DNA of 64,000 nucleotides, from the NCBI RefSeq assembly GCF_028769735.1, contig NC_088171.1:132387533-132451532 (forward strand), written 5' to 3'. The position numbers and the translations under genes were made by a program. Under the pieces are notes generated by a model that saw only the letters and a list, made by a program, of their open reading frames with translations, ran no database searches and was not told the DNA's origin. Positions 35,830 through 48,677 of this stretch are shown here, piece by piece; the first letter of the stretch is position 1, and each line of letters starts with the position of its first letter. The stretch is from Zonotrichia leucophrys gambelii. Lineage: Eukaryota; Chordata; Aves; Passeriformes; Passerellidae.

Positions 35830-38800
35830 TACAGACCCTGGTTATCAGCAAGGTTCCTCCTTAGCTGATCTGGGGCTTTATTTACCTTGCAGAGACCAGG
35901 ATCAAATCTCTCCTATCTCCTAAGATTTCCAGGGCCATTTAGAGCCCACAGCTGTTTTTTTATGCCTGTTAGATGAGGAACTGTTCTGCCTATTTATTTT
36001 TTCCAGCCTTCAAATACTTTCTCGCTTTTAGTTTCTTCCCATCACTGACAGCTGGGAAGAGGAGGATTGTCCCCCTCACCTTGGGGGCTTCTCTGATTCT
36101 GCAATTCCTTTGGATTTCTTAATTAGCATATTTCTGACAGCCTGAGAAAGCCCCAAAACCTTCAAAACCATCCTGATATTTTAGAACTTGTTAGACACTG
36201 ACAATACTGACATATTTTAAACTCATGCCTCCCAGTTTGCTGTTAGCCTTACAGTGCCCACATATGACAAGCCAGTAATAAGAACTGAAGATAATAACTC
36301 AGTTGCAACCAAGCAGGCTTTGAGAACATTTTTCCAAATTACCTTCCTCACCGTGGGAAAGACATTAAGTTACTTTGGAGGACAGGGTAATAACTCACAA
36401 ATTGGCCTGCACCTTGTCAGGAGAAACTTTCAAGACAAAGTCAAGGCATATAAGATAGGAACAGTCTGTCGACTTCAAAAAAAGCCAGGGCTGTGTTTGC
36501 TAGCAGGTGAAGTGGGAACAGTTTCATGCCATGGAAAATGAGGCCCTGACTGTGTTACTGGAGTAAACTGTGCTGTTGATATACTAATAAAAAAAGGGAA
36601 CGTTGGCTGTGAGTACAAGGAGTGTGCTGACCTCATGAAGTGCAACTCAGCTTGGCTGGGAGAGCTTGAAGGAATGATTAACTACAACAGGAATGTTTTA
36701 TTAGCCCTTTCCTAACATCATCTGAAAAGACTGGGTGGGGAGGCATGGGGGTTTGTATTTCTGGGAGGCACCCATCCTCAGCAAGCATGGGCTCAGCCTC
36801 AGTGCTTGGTAGGTTTTTTGCTTTTTTCTCTCATGTCTCACATTTTCTATGAAGTTTTGGTTGCTGTTGTAAGTTATTGCTCTTAGGACAACACTTTGTT
36901 CTCTAAGGAAAGGATGAAAATTATCAGTTATTAATTATTTCAGTGCTCAGAGCCATAGACCATGTATATCTGATTATTGATATTCAAAACACAGGGCAAA
37001 ACCAAAGAGGCACCAAAAGTAACAGTTCAGGATAATTAAGGATGACGCTGGCACTAACGAAAATGTATTAACTAATGGATTAAAGATACTTTCCTGAGTT
37101 GTTTTCATGGGGTTCAGCTCCCAAAATGCCACCATTCTATTTGGAACTATAGAATCATTTGTAAAATGGCCTCAGGGCATTTACACTGTGAAGAAAATCA
37201 TTGCCAGTGCACTGGGATTTTGGGAAGAGGCTCTCCCAAATGCAGGGGTTTGCATTGCCCCATCGTTCTCTTATTGGTTTTTTAGTCACCAACATGTGGT
37301 AACACAATTATCCTATTACAGACAGCCTCAGGCAGCTGAACTTTTCTTTCTGGTGGCTGAGCTGCAATCCCTGTCCCACTGGCAATGTCAGGCTGTCAGA
37401 CTGGTTTGTGTCGTGCCAATTACAGATAAACCAAGTTACAATGATGCTACAGCCCTGAAAGTAATAACCAAGATCACCAAAGCAAATGTCTTACAAGACT
37501 GGCATGCAGAAAGATCACTTAAAGCTGATTATCAAAGTTTCAGTGTTAATAGCAAGGGCTGAGGGTTGCAAGCATTAGCATTTCCCTGAGCTAGCCATGT
37601 CTCATTTCAGGCCTGCATAGGCTGGGGGCTGACAAGACTCACACCTCAGACACAAAATCCTGAAAAGAATACAGAAGAGGAGATGTAAATATGATATGAA
37701 TTTATGTTAAAATTAGAGATTTCTAGATAAGCCCAGACTTTTTTTTGAGGACATGTTATTTCCCATGAATAGGAGACTGGAATATAAGAGATGCAAAATC
37801 AGTGCCAGCTACTTCGAAGTATCTACTGTAAAGGACTCCCACTAAAAATTGTTTAAACGCAGAGCAGGAGAAAGAATGCAGTCAAAACTGTAACAAGTGG
37901 GAGTTCAACAAGATTTGAGAATACTGTGTAAAACCCAGCTTTGTATCTGTCTTTTCTTTCATATATCTTCAGTTACAGCAAGTAGGGGAGGGTTTTGTAG
38001 AAACTTCTGCCTTTGTGCCATGTCCCTATCTACTTCACTTTTCCACTTATATCTTCTGCAAGAAAATAGTTAGAGAAGTAAAAGGAAGTGGAAATTAAGA
38101 GTGAGACATGTATCTCAACTACACAGCTCTATAAAAGGGAATTACTCAGCAGCATTGGAAATAAATCAGAAAAAAAAATCCAGGATTTACTGCCCTTGTC
38201 AGCTATTTTGGATGAATCAGATGCAAAACTAAATCTGATCTCTTGTGTCTGGAAGAAAAAGTGGTACTTAGTCACGTAGTTAGGCACAGTAATGCTTCAG
38301 ATTGGGGTGGAAGTGTGCCTCAACTACCTCCTCTTTTTTTGTCCAGCCCCCATGCTGGGTCTGTCTGTACTGAGGAAACACATTATCCTCAACTATTTGT
38401 TTTTCAGGGACAGTTCTGCAGGATGGAGAAGCTTCTCCTGCAATGGAGAAGCAGCCACGTGGCTCTGCAGGCACTGTCCTCCCTGAACATGAGGCCCTTA
38501 TGAATCCCTTATGGTTCAGGGACCATTTTCTGTGGCCCTGGTAGTCATGAGTGAAACACATCTCTGGGAATCACTGCTGGGGGTGTGTGCACTTTGGCGC
38601 TCACAGACACATCATCCAGGTGAGTCACCTGCACTGAGCAGTCAGCAGGGACGTGGTCGTGTTCAGCCTTTGTGCCATGCTGCAGGGTAGTGATGTTTCC
38701 ATTTAAATGCCAGTCAGGAGAGCAGTCTACTGAGCACAGTACAGGACACAAGTCAATCTAGTTCAGTTCAATATTCTTATTTGAGAGTTACTGTGGGCTA

Positions 38801-40561
38801 GGCAGAGAGCAAAATAGCCTGCAGCTTTCAGTGCTGCTCTCTTCCTAAATGATCCTGAATGATTTTATTGATGTAAGCCATTCCCTCCATTTAGTGTGAG
38901 GTCTGAATTGCTTATGAACCCAGATGAGGTGTCATGGTATGCATTCAACAGCATCATGAAATTTTGCAACTGTGTATGATTTATGAAGGCAAACTACTTG
39001 AACTAACAAATGTGAGCCCCTGCAGCTGCAAGCTGAGGTCTAGCTGGTTCTTTCTCTGCTCTTGCCCACACATCAAAGCCCCATTTCTAATTTAATGTAG
39101 TGTAGATTAAATTAAACAATACATCCATGCATCCATTTTAGGGAGCAAGAAGGCTTTCAAGATGAGTCAGCAAGGTAAGTCATGAGCAAGAAACTGCCAG
39201 GTAAAGAGGGAGAATTTGCAACCTGGGGAAACCCAAGTGACTGGCAGGGATGTTGCACACTGGGTTTCCCACACAGGTAATATGTACAGAGATGGTCACC
39301 TGCCCTTGGCATCCCACATTACCTTCTGCAAATTTCATCTTTCTCTTTTGACTGCTCATCAAAGGCTTTTTTCCCCCTTTAAATCATCTCTACTCTTCAG
39401 AGACAGTTGGAAACTGAAACACAGGCAGTTTGATCACCCCTGAAAAGAACAGCAGGATCAACAGAACAGCAGAAACATCCATTAACATCCTGTGTCTGCT
39501 GCCAGATCAACAGGGTAAAAGGGGACTTCTCAAGGTCAGAGACAGTTCATAGGTATTTTCTGGCTCTTCTGGTTCAACTGAAGGGAAAACAGGATCAGGA
39601 AAGGTTCCAGGCAGAAGGGCAAAGGAATTGTGTGTGGGTGGAAAAACTTGCCTCTGGCTTATAGCTTCTGATCCTGGATTCGGTGCCTTGTCGTATGTGA
39701 AAGCACCATTTTCCAAATGTGCTTTGTCATGAAAAGGCTGTTACAGGAAGCTGGGAGAAAAAAGCCTTGCAGTGAGCAGGGTGCTGACTCCAGCCCAAAG
39801 ATGGTCATGCAGCCCCTCAGGTGCACGTGTACGCACGACCTTGCTCAGAACAGGGAGAGACAGTGGATGTGCAGCTGCCTGCCTCCAGCTCTGCACATCC
39901 CAGCCCCCTGTTAACCACTGTTTTGGAACAGTTGCTTAGATACCACAAGAGCCTGGCTTCAACTTCAGGCAAGTTAATTTGACATTAAAACTTGACAATA
40001 CCAAACGTATTCCAGGGTTGGGACACACTCACAGATGGAAACCACAACATTGGTAGACATCTAGTACTAAATCTAACTGGAATGAACAAACCTCCTGTCA
40101 GAGGTCTCGTTGAGCAGCCCTCTTTCTTCTCCTCAGGCTCTCAAGGATTGTAGCAATAAGATGCACATGTGAATTTCATGTGCCCCTGGCTTGCTGGAGC
40201 CGAGTGCCAGCTCAGTCTATCCTGGGCCTCAACTCCTTGAAGGAAGCCAGGGTCAACTTTACATTTTCCATGTAGTGACAAGGCCCCACAATTTAAAGGC
40301 CATGGCTGCAGACCTAATGCCACCCCTGGAGCTTGCATATCCTTTCAGGAGCCACCTCATGTGAAAACTTTCTGGCTCATCATTTATTTCTGCAAGGACT
40401 TACATTAATGAAGACACCGCTTTAGACAAACACCACTTTAAGATGTTATGACCAATGACTTACAGGAAAAAACCCCAACATACAAAAGTAGGATTGCATG
40501 AGTAACCCTCCCTGCCATACTTTCTTCCATCCCATTTGAAGTCTGTTTCTCTCCAAGCTGT
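35830..40561. other. Intergenic, nothing supported
   Basis: Contains the longest open frame of the window outside the gene (37107-37562, 151 codons), with no recognised domain and no splice context. No repeat family was identified. Confidence 0.5.
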
Positions 40562-40566
40562 CAAGG
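40562..40566. repeat. Target-site duplication, left copy
   Basis: CAAGG directly before the TG end of the solo LTR; identical to 41860-41864. Confidence 0.85.
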
Positions 40567-41859
40567 TGTGGTGGTTTGACTCAGAGAAAAGTGGCTGGGA
40601 AGCAAGTTAAACCATATGGATTTGGTTTAGTGTTGTTATTACATGTTGTTGGTGGGTTTTGGTTTGGTTACTTTTGCCTGAGAATACACAGGATAAAAAG
40701 ACATGGCTAGGACCCATTATCCTGGATGGAAAGGTCAATCATTGTCCATGCTTCGTTCTGGGCGGGGAGGGGCAGCCATGCGGTAGGCCCGGGGCCTGGA
40801 CAGAGATGGGAGGTGAGGAGGCCCTCGAGGATGGAAGGGTGGAAGATCCCAGGGAGTCAGCCCTCGGGCAGCCATCTCCCCCCCAGGAGGGAGAGAGAGA
40901 GCCGGCGACACCGAATGTGATAGCAGCTGGCCCAGGAGGAGAAGGGGGGGGGAAGAGTGCCCGGCCGGAGCGGCAGCGTGTGTGGGAGTGCCGCAGCTCC
41001 GGGACAGACAGAGACTGAAAGTTTTAACCCCTTTCTTTCATGATTGGGGCCTTGCAAAAATGCTAATCCTCCTCGAAGCTGAATAAGAAGGGAGATAAGA
41101 GATGAGATGAGACAAGGACCTGGCCCGAAGAACGTGGAGATGATTGAATGGGGAGAGATGATTTGGAGTGGCCTTTTGGCTGGACTTTTCTTGTGGCCAT
41201 GGACTCAGTTTGTTCCTGTGACACAGAGACTGCACTTAGGGGGAAGCAGTGGCTCAGAACCAGGAGGGTTCATCGTGAGGACCCCCCAGCCCCAGGGGGT
41301 TGGAAAAATATGGGGGGGACAGATGTCCCAAAGCAGAGACTGTGCCTTTTTGGAGTGAGACAAGGCATCCTTGAAAGACAACCCTAAAAGCAGCTCTGGC
41401 CATGCACGGTGGTGAGAGCACTGGGCATGGAAGGAAGATGTCACAAGCGGCAAAAGGACTTTTTTCCGGGCGGTGCCGAAGTGACAGGGAAGCACACGAG
41501 GTTTCAGTGTGTTTCCAGGGGAAGCCTATGGAACAAGAAGGACTCCTCTCCTCTTCATGAACTGAAGTTTGAGTATACTAAAGTGTGGTGCCAGGCTGGG
41601 CAGTTGGTGATTTGGGAGAATGTATCGGATTGGGAAAGTCAGGTAGTGGGGAGGAGGAAAGTGGTTTTTGTAAGGTTTTCAATTTTTTTTTCTTTTCCTT
41701 ATAGTTTTTCCCTATTCTCCTGTAGTTTAGGTAATAAAGTGTTCTTTATGTTTAAGCTGGAGCCTGTTTTGCTTATTCCTGGTCACATCTCACAGCAGAC
41801 ACCAGGGTGAGGGCATTTTCATGGGGGCACTGGCTCTGTGCCAGGCTCAAACCATGACA
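40567..41859 (+). mobile_element. Solo LTR of an endogenous retrovirus, 5-bp target duplication
   Basis: A 1,293-bp element bounded by TGTGGTGGTTTGA and TCAAACCATGACA, an imperfect terminal inverted repeat with TG/CA ends. The five bases CAAGG occur directly on both sides (40562-40566 and 41860-41864), a perfect target-site duplication. A poly(A) signal AATAAA at 41733-41738 near the right end gives + orientation. No internal retroviral sequence is present, so this is a solo LTR left by LTR-LTR recombination. A 5-bp duplication suggests the class III (ERVL-like) group. The central part (40745-41000) is rich in CpG. Intact ends imply a fairly recent insertion. Confidence 0.87.
41733..41738 (+). 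promoter_or_regulatory. LTR poly(A) signal
   Basis: AATAAA followed by GTGTTCTTTATGTTT, a GT/T-rich downstream element, located about 120 bases from the LTR right end as expected for the R/U5 region. Confidence 0.6.
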
Positions 41860-41864
41860 CAAGG
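41860..41864. repeat. Target-site duplication, right copy
   Basis: CAAGG directly after the CA end of the solo LTR; identical to 40562-40566. A six-base duplication is excluded because the sixth base does not match on either side. Confidence 0.85.
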
Positions 41865-41944
41865 TCCCTTGAATCTGCAGGTAGTGACCCTCTTGGCCTC
41901 AAGAAGTAAAAATGGCTGAAAGACCAAGAATTAAACATTTCTTA

Positions 41945-42035
41945 TACTTTTGTAGATTTTAGGGTTTAGTTGGTTGGGGTTTTTTATTAGTTTGTTTGGT
42001 GGGGTTTTTTGTTTGCTTTTGTTTGGTTTCTTTTG
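41945..42035. repeat. T/G-rich low-complexity tract
   Basis: About 90 bases of GGTT, GGGGTTTTTT and TTTG units shortly after the solo LTR. Confidence 0.8.
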
Positions 42036-43533
42036 CTGACAAATTATCAACAATAATACAGACAATTACAGACCCAAATTATCCTGGATGAAAGGGCATT
42101 TTTTTCCCATGCTTTGTTCTCTGACATCCAGCAACGCATATTCTTGTTTAGGAACTAATGGGACCTGGTTACTGCACTATTATGAAGTGCTTTTGTGACT
42201 GATATCTCAAAAATTCTGGTGACTTAGTGACTGTCTGGGGCAAACACATCTGAGCTTTGTAGATTCCTCTCAGAGCAGCCCCACAGTACCAGGCTATTCC
42301 TGCCATTAACTGGTTCCATCCATGATTTGGTACAGTCAGAAACACAGATTTGAGTAGATTTTGCCTTCTCCGAGAGCATTCATTAAATAGAAGTTTGCTG
42401 GATCAAGTCTTTCAGTCTTTAATCAAATATTATTCCCAAAAAGAACAATGGAAAGGAGCCTTAGATTAGTGAGAATCAGAACACTCGTCCATTCTTTTCT
42501 TGTTAATATATCTCCCTTCATTTGGAATGTCTCTTAACTCATTGCAACAGCTGGATAATGTGGCCCTTATTTCCCTTGGGAATCATTTAAAATGGTGTAA
42601 CATGCCACTCAGAACAAACAATCTAAGAAAAGTGCTGTAGATAAACATTTTAATAAGCTTTATCAGATGATGAAAAACATAATGTTTTCCTCTGCAGCCA
42701 TGGGAGAAACCATGAATCTTGATCTTGACAGTGGTTCTTCAAGAGAATGAAGCAAAAACTGAGAAAGGGTAAGGGCTTTCCGTGTCAGTTTTTGACTTCA
42801 AAAAACAGAACTGCTCTCCCATTTAGTCTTACAAAATTTTTTTATCTACAGATATTTCTCATACTCTTCCTTGTAATATCTAATTCCATGAGAAATTGTT
42901 TTGAGCTGTACTGACAGATTGAAACAACAACTGTGTACAACAAGGGTATTTATTTTTGCTACCATAAGTTCTAGAAGAAAATCACTTTTAATGAAGTCTT
43001 GGCCAAAAAGACTTCCTAAAAATATTGCACAGACAAAAAAAAATATCCCTTACCTATTTAAACAGAGAGGGACTTTCTCAGGCATACTCAGTTTTCTTAA
43101 TCAAAGGTATGAAGGACTGAAAGGGAGATCTTAAAATGTAATTGAGAGTATTTATCTCTTTTCATATCTAGGCAAAAGGAATATCATTAAATAAGCTGGG
43201 AAAAGGGTGGGTTGGATCTCAAGAGGCTGCCTCATGGTTTTTTGCATTTTTTGGGGTTTCAGTGGATCCAAGGATGTGTTTTGTTCCCATTGCAAAGCCT
43301 TTCCCTTTGTGGTTATATTTGTCCAGTTTTACTGCCAACTAATTTTTCAAGCCACCTCCTGTGCCATTGTGAAGTATTGCAGTTTATGAATTCTGGAAAA
43401 ACCTTTACAAGAGAAATAAGGTAAAGCAAATTCATAGTTGTTATGGTTAATTAACATTACATAAAGCAAAAGAAGCAAATGTCCTTCTAGACGAAAACAA
43501 TATGGAAATGAAAATGAGATTTAGTGCCATTTT
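42036..43533. other. Intergenic, nothing supported
   Basis: No exon pattern or repeat family was recognised in this AT-rich stretch. Confidence 0.5.
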
Positions 43534-43915
43534 ATCACAGAATGGTTTGGGTTAGAAGGGACCTTAAAGATCATTCAATTCCAACCTCCCTGCCATGGAC
43601 AGAGACACCTTCCACTAGACCAGGCTGCTCAGAATCCCATCCAGTCTGGCCTTGAATACTTCCAGGGATGGGACATCCACAAATGCTCTGGCCAACCCAT
43701 TCCAGTGTGTCACAGTGTGCCCAGTGAGTTGAGAATTCCTTCCTCACATCTGATCTAAACCTTCACTCATTCAGTTTAATGTCCCTTGTCCTGTCACTAT
43801 TGGCCCACACAAAAAGTCCATCTCCCTCCCCTTTAGGTACAGGAAGGTGCTGTAAGCTCTCCCTTCCCTTCTCTAGGCTGAACAACTCCAACTCCTCAGG
43901 TGTGAGGTGTCCATC
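43534..43915 (-). mobile_element. CR1 LINE, 3' end copy
   Basis: On the + strand it begins TCACAGAATGGTTTGGGTTA, then GACCTTAAAGATCATTCAAT, CCATGGACAGAGACACCTTC, the CAGGCTGCTCAGAATCCCAT block, TTCCTCACATCTGATCTAAA, a GTCCTGTCACTATTGG block and AGGCTGAACAACTCCAACTC. This is the reverse complement of a CR1 3' end of a different subfamily from the 22.8-kb copy. It is about 380 bp and 5'-truncated. Confidence 0.92.
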
Positions 43916-44071
43916 TCACACAAGATGCATCTCTTAACCTGTTTTCATAAGAAAAAGCACAAAGTAGTCACTGTAAAAAGAAGGTAAATCACTTCAAATG
44001 GACAGCAGGTTTCTCTGCTGCTAATTTCCAAGTAGAATAAAGCCAGGCAATGTTGAGTCCTGTGGTGTTGA

Positions 44072-44305
44072 GGGGAAGGGAAGGGAAGGGAAGGGAAGGG
44101 AAGGGAAGGGAAGGGAAGGGAAGGGAAGGGAAGGGAAGGGAAGGGAAGGGAAGGGAGGGGAAGGGAAGAGGAAGGGAGAAGGGAAGGGAAGGGAAGGGAA
44201 GGGAAGGGAAGGGAAGGGAAGGGAAGGGAAGGGAAGGGAAGGGAAGGGAAGGGAAGGGAAGGGAAGGGAAGGGAAGGGAAGGGAAGGGAAGGGAAGGGAA
44301 GGGAA
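44072..44305. repeat. (GGGAA)n pentanucleotide array
   Basis: About 234 bases of nearly pure GGGAA repeats (roughly 46 units), interrupted only around 44154-44182 by GGGAGGGG, AAGAGGAAGG and GAGAAGGG variants. One strand is pure purine and the other pure pyrimidine. Confidence 0.98.
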
Positions 44306-46300
44306 TGTGTACTGATTCAACCAAATTTTTTTCTGTAGGTGAACATTAGGTGCCCTTAGTAAGGTATTAAAAATCAATACGCTACAAGGGAACATAAACA
44401 GAAGTTACAATTTCTTATCTAACAACAGAACAATGAACCTTAGAGGTGAAATAAACAGGCCATTTATAAGTTACTGTAAGACTTAAAAAGACAAACTAAT
44501 TTTCTATTAATTAGTAACAGTAAAGTGTGCATCTATCAGGACACCTGCTGACAGATTTATTTTTGAATTTAACTGGAGAATATATTTTTAGAAAAGGGCA
44601 ATATATTTTTCTTGCAATTTGAAAGTTCAGCAGGAAGAAATAAGTCAGTCTTGCAAAAAATTCCTACTGCAGTGCTTAGTTTTATGAGCACAAGATTTTA
44701 CCAAGATTAGGGCTCAGCAAATGTTAAAAGAGAGAGGTTTGCTTTTTAAAGAAAGGAATTGCTTAATAAAATTGTGATTCTATTAAAGTCCCTGCAATCA
44801 GACTAGGAAAACAAAAGGTCCAGAGGCATAATGGGAAAGGGGGTTCCAAAAATGGAAAAGTTTTTTAGTTTCGTTCAGACATTTACATTCTTCTGTGATG
44901 TTAAGATCACTTGTCAAAAACATGATTCAGTTTTATGTGATGCTTAGAAACTACAGAAGGGTCCAGACTCAAACTCTTAATCTAAAATGCTTTTATATAG
45001 TGCACACAGGGGCTGACTGGCTAATATATCCACAGAAAAGGCTGACTGTCTCAGCAGCAGTGCATGGTTTACTCCATCACAGTATTTGTGCTGAGTGGAT
45101 GTGGCTGGAAAAACTTGGTGGAAGTACAACAGCCTTCAGTCAAGCAGGGAATTAAATTCAAAATTTGAAGGCCAAATATCTTATCCTTATCTCAAAGATT
45201 TTTATGCTTAAATTTAACAAAGAGGACTAATGCAGTCCATGGTAAACAAATGCAATGGTTTGGAACTGGTCTCTCATTTTCAAAAAAATACTGAGAATAC
45301 TAGGGTTTTGAGTAAACAAATTTCATCACAAAGAAATAGGTGGCCACCATGGAAAATGTTCATGCCATTAGACAAGGAACAAAAACACATTTTGACCATA
45401 AATATCTTCTATTTTGAAATATCGCTACAATATTCCATTAGTTGCAGGAGCAGAAATTCAGCTGTTTTCCATCCAAGCTCCTCTGTGGTCTGGACTTCAT
45501 CAGAGAACATCACATTAAATGCACTGTGGAGCTCAGTAAGGGGAGAGGTACCACATCATGCAAGACGGGATGTGGTGAGAGACTGCCCAGAGGAATGGGG
45601 TGGGCATGCAAGGATCCTGCTCTGCCACTGGGCTATAAGTAGAGGCAATCAAGAATTTATGATCTGGCTGAAGAGATTATGATTGACTAGTTAAGTTTTT
45701 GATACACCCCCAAGATTTCCTCTGTAACAGAGTTGTCAGATGCAGCCTCAAAACAGAGCAGCTTTGCTGGCCCAGGAGGCAGCTGAGGCTGTGCATCCTT
45801 TGGGACTGGATAGGGCCATGCATCGGGAAAAGCACCATGAATAACCTACACCTGCACCTTCTCTAGTGATCTGTGTCTTTAAACAGAGCTGAGAGTGAGG
45901 TCCAGCAGATGGGAAAGCTGGGGCACCTGTGATACCAGGGCCTTGTGCTGCTCTTCTCAACAAGGGTTACATGTGCTGTGAGGTGCTTTGGAAGCTAGCA
46001 AGGATCAGGCAAAAGTGCTATTTCCTTACACTGTTGGATTTTTACTTTGTATTTCAGGCAGAGAACAGATGGAGGCAGCTGGAATTAGGAGTGGCATTAC
46101 AGTATTCATTTTGTTTATGTTATGATCCAATTTTTCAGCTATATAATGAGAGGAATAATGATTTAATCCTAAAAGCAAAGAACAAATGTTTGTTGTGAAT
46201 GTTTTCATATTTTCACATACTGTAACAAACTTTTTTTTTTTTTAATTAAGACATTAAACTGTGAAGAACAAAAGGCCTAACTTTAGATCTAGATAGATAG
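44306..46300. other. Intergenic, nothing supported
   Basis: AT-rich. A T run of about 13-14 lies near 46231-46243. No exon or repeat family was recognised. Confidence 0.5.
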
Positions 46301-46326
46301 ATACTTAGCTAGATCTAGCTAAGTAT
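46301..46326. repeat. 26-bp perfect palindrome
   Basis: The half-site ATACTTAGCTAGA is followed exactly by its reverse complement, with no spacer and no mismatch; the centre is AGATCT. An AGATCTAGATAGATAGAT run sits just to the left, so the palindrome borders a short GATA-type microsatellite. Confidence 0.97.
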
Positions 46327-46530
46327 TGCATAATCTTTCTCCACTTAGGCACTGTAATGCATCTCTTACCTATCTGGAACATAAACCCTATGAACTTAAA
46401 GCTATCCTGAAATAAACTTACTTCTTAGGATAACTTCAGGTATATTTCTTATATGTTATATATATATATCTCTCTACATGTTGACTGGTTTTAATGACTG
46501 GTTTTAATTACTACCCAGTGGAAAATTCTG

Positions 46531-46738
46531 CATTAGAAAGAAGTTCTTCACAGAAAGAGTGATTGGATATAGGAAGAGCTGCCCGGGGAGGTGGTGGAGT
46601 CACCATCTCTGCAGGTGTTGAAGAAAAGACTGGACATGGCACTCAGTGCCACAGTCTAGTTGACATGGTGGTCTTAGGCCATCAATTGCACTTGGTGATC
46701 TCAAAGACTTTTCTAACCTAGCTGATTCTGTGGTTCAG
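46531..46738 (+). mobile_element. CR1 LINE 3' end fragment
   Basis: In + orientation: AGAAGTTCTTCACAGAAAGA, GAGCTGCCCGGGGAGGTGGT, GGAGTCACCATCTCTGCAGG, the GACTGGACATGGCACTCAGT block, GGTGATCTCAAAGACTTTTC and the GATTCTGTGGTTC terminus. This is the last about 200 bp of a CR1. Confidence 0.88.
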
Positions 46739-46927
46739 TGTAAAATAATATCTTTAAAAAACAGCACTCACTCTCAAGTAAAAACCTCAATGTACCTGCC
46801 CAGGGACATGGGACGTCCAGCTTCACAAAGGTCACTGATGTTGCAGAGAAGTTTACTTGTTCCTGTTCTTCCTCTCCATCTCCTCATTACTGATCATCTC
46901 CTATGCCAGATTTTGATCTTCAAGCTG

Positions 46928-47070
46928 TGAAGGAGGTGTTCAAGGCCAGACTGGATGGAGCTTTGAGCAACCTGTTCTTGTGAAAGGTGTCCCTGCCCAC
47001 AGCAGGGGGATTGGAATGAGATGATCTTTAAGGTCCTTTCAGCCTAAACTGTTCTATGATTCTATGAATC
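46928..47070 (+). mobile_element. CR1 LINE 3' end fragment
   Basis: In + orientation: AAGGCCAGACTGGATGGAGC, TTTGAGCAACCTGTTC, AAGGTGTCCCTGCCCACAGC, ATGATCTTTAAGGTCCTTTC and the terminal octamer-type repeats TTCTATGATTCTATGAATC. It is a short CR1 3' end of another subfamily, lying about 190 bases after the previous fragment. Confidence 0.9.
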
Positions 47071-48677
47071 TGTATTTCAGTTCTTTGAGAGCAAATTTCT
47101 TCTTGTGCAGAGCCCATAGGTACCCGAGATTTCTGCTCAGTCTCTGAAGTTCAAAAGGTTCTATGCTTGAGAAAGGCCATTTCAAACATAATATTTGGTT
47201 CAGTTTGATTCAGGAGCTGCAAATTTACTACAAATTATTGCTCTTCCTAAAACTATTTTTTGGTTTCTTTTTTAGGAAACATACTCCCTAAATACCCTAC
47301 TTTATACTGGCTGTCTGTATGTGTTCAGTGTGCTTACACCTTACTTGTCCTGATTGGGAAAATGTTCCTGTTTATCACAACCAAGCTATCTCTGTCACCT
47401 TCAAACAGAGCTGGAAGGAAAAGAGAGGGTTGTTTGCTGCAGGCAATTCTGGTTGTATTTAGTCCTTTGAAAGACAGAAAAATAAAGAAGAAAGAGAGAG
47501 TGGAGCTGATGCAGAATAAAGTGAAGGAAAATACATAAAAGAGAAGGAAAGATCCCCAGTGCTGCAGCTCTATAATCTGGTCTAAGTGTCACCCTTTGGA
47601 GCAGCATTTGAGGATTATTCGTCCCTACTGAGAGCAGGGAGGATGATAAAACAATAGGAAAATAACAAGCAGACACTCACCAGAGAAATGTTTTCCATTT
47701 GTAGTGAGGTTAGAAACAAATAATCAAAACAAGATCCAGTGCAACTTTTGCTTTTTCCACAAAGTTTTCCCTGCCAAAAGACGTAATGTCGCATGGATCT
47801 GGTAACTCTGCCGGCCTGGAGCCTCCACCAGGCTGCTGTGTTGCCTCCCACCAGAGACCTGTGTTGTGAGCACACAGGGGCTGCAGCTTGATGCCCTCTC
47901 CTTGGCTTTCTGCTGCTCCCCACAGCTGCTGCAAAGCCACTTTCCCTGTTTGCTGTGAGACCATGCTGTCACCACGTGCCACTGCTGTCATTGTCCCTAG
48001 ACCTTGGACCTAGGCTGTATCAATTCCTGCAGGGACCCATTCGGAGCCAGCCCACACACAGCAATTCCCTGACACCTTCTCTAAGGGACTTTACAAACCC
48101 TTAGGCCAGCACAAGACAGATCCAGAGCCTCCCCGGAGCACAGCAGATGCCCCATCTGCCTGCCACAATCTCCACCTCCTCCTGAACAGAGAAGGGTGTG
48201 CTCCCAACAGATAGCAGTTATCCCCAGAACTTTGGTGTAACTGCCAGATTAAAGAATAAATATAAAAAGTAACCTTTAAAACCACAGTATTTATATTGTA
48301 AAATCACTTATTTATGTCACAAGAGAAACATCTCAGACCAAAGGCACGATCCTGGTTGCAGAGCAAAAACTAAACAGACCACAGCTCAGCTCAGGGCACC
48401 TTACAGGCTGCAGACTCCACTGTGCTTCACTGCAGAGGCAGCAACATTTTGCAGAAAGCATAGTCTGTGACAGTCTGAATGTGGAGGTGATCATACAGGG
48501 GATCAGGGTGTACAACCACAAGCAGGGCTTAGGTTGTGCAAGGCAACTGCTCCAGGACAGCACTGCTTGGAGAACACAGTGTACAAAACTGCAGCCCTGA
48601 TCCAACATGCATTAACTGCAAATCCAGGTGTTCCTGAGGTTTGGGGTTCCACAATGCAATTGCACTCTCAGAGATAA
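47071..48677. other. Intergenic, nothing supported
   Basis: No exon pattern or repeat was recognised. Confidence 0.5.

Noticed and set aside
37107..37562. Open frame of 151 codons on the + strand
   Set aside because: The longest non-gene frame, but no domain, no splice-site context and no codon pattern I can support. This length is expected by chance in 55 kb of both strands.
39163..39172. TGAGTCAGCA, an NF-E2/MARE-like motif
   Set aside because: A single 10-mer of this kind is expected by chance in a window this size and has no supporting context.
40659..41018. 119-codon frame in GC-rich sequence
   Set aside because: Lies inside the solo LTR and reflects its composition.
43989..44395. Long repetitive frames (Pro-Ser-Leu-Pro-Phe and Gly-Arg-Glu type)
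   Set aside because: Direct translation of the GGGAA pentanucleotide array, not a protein.
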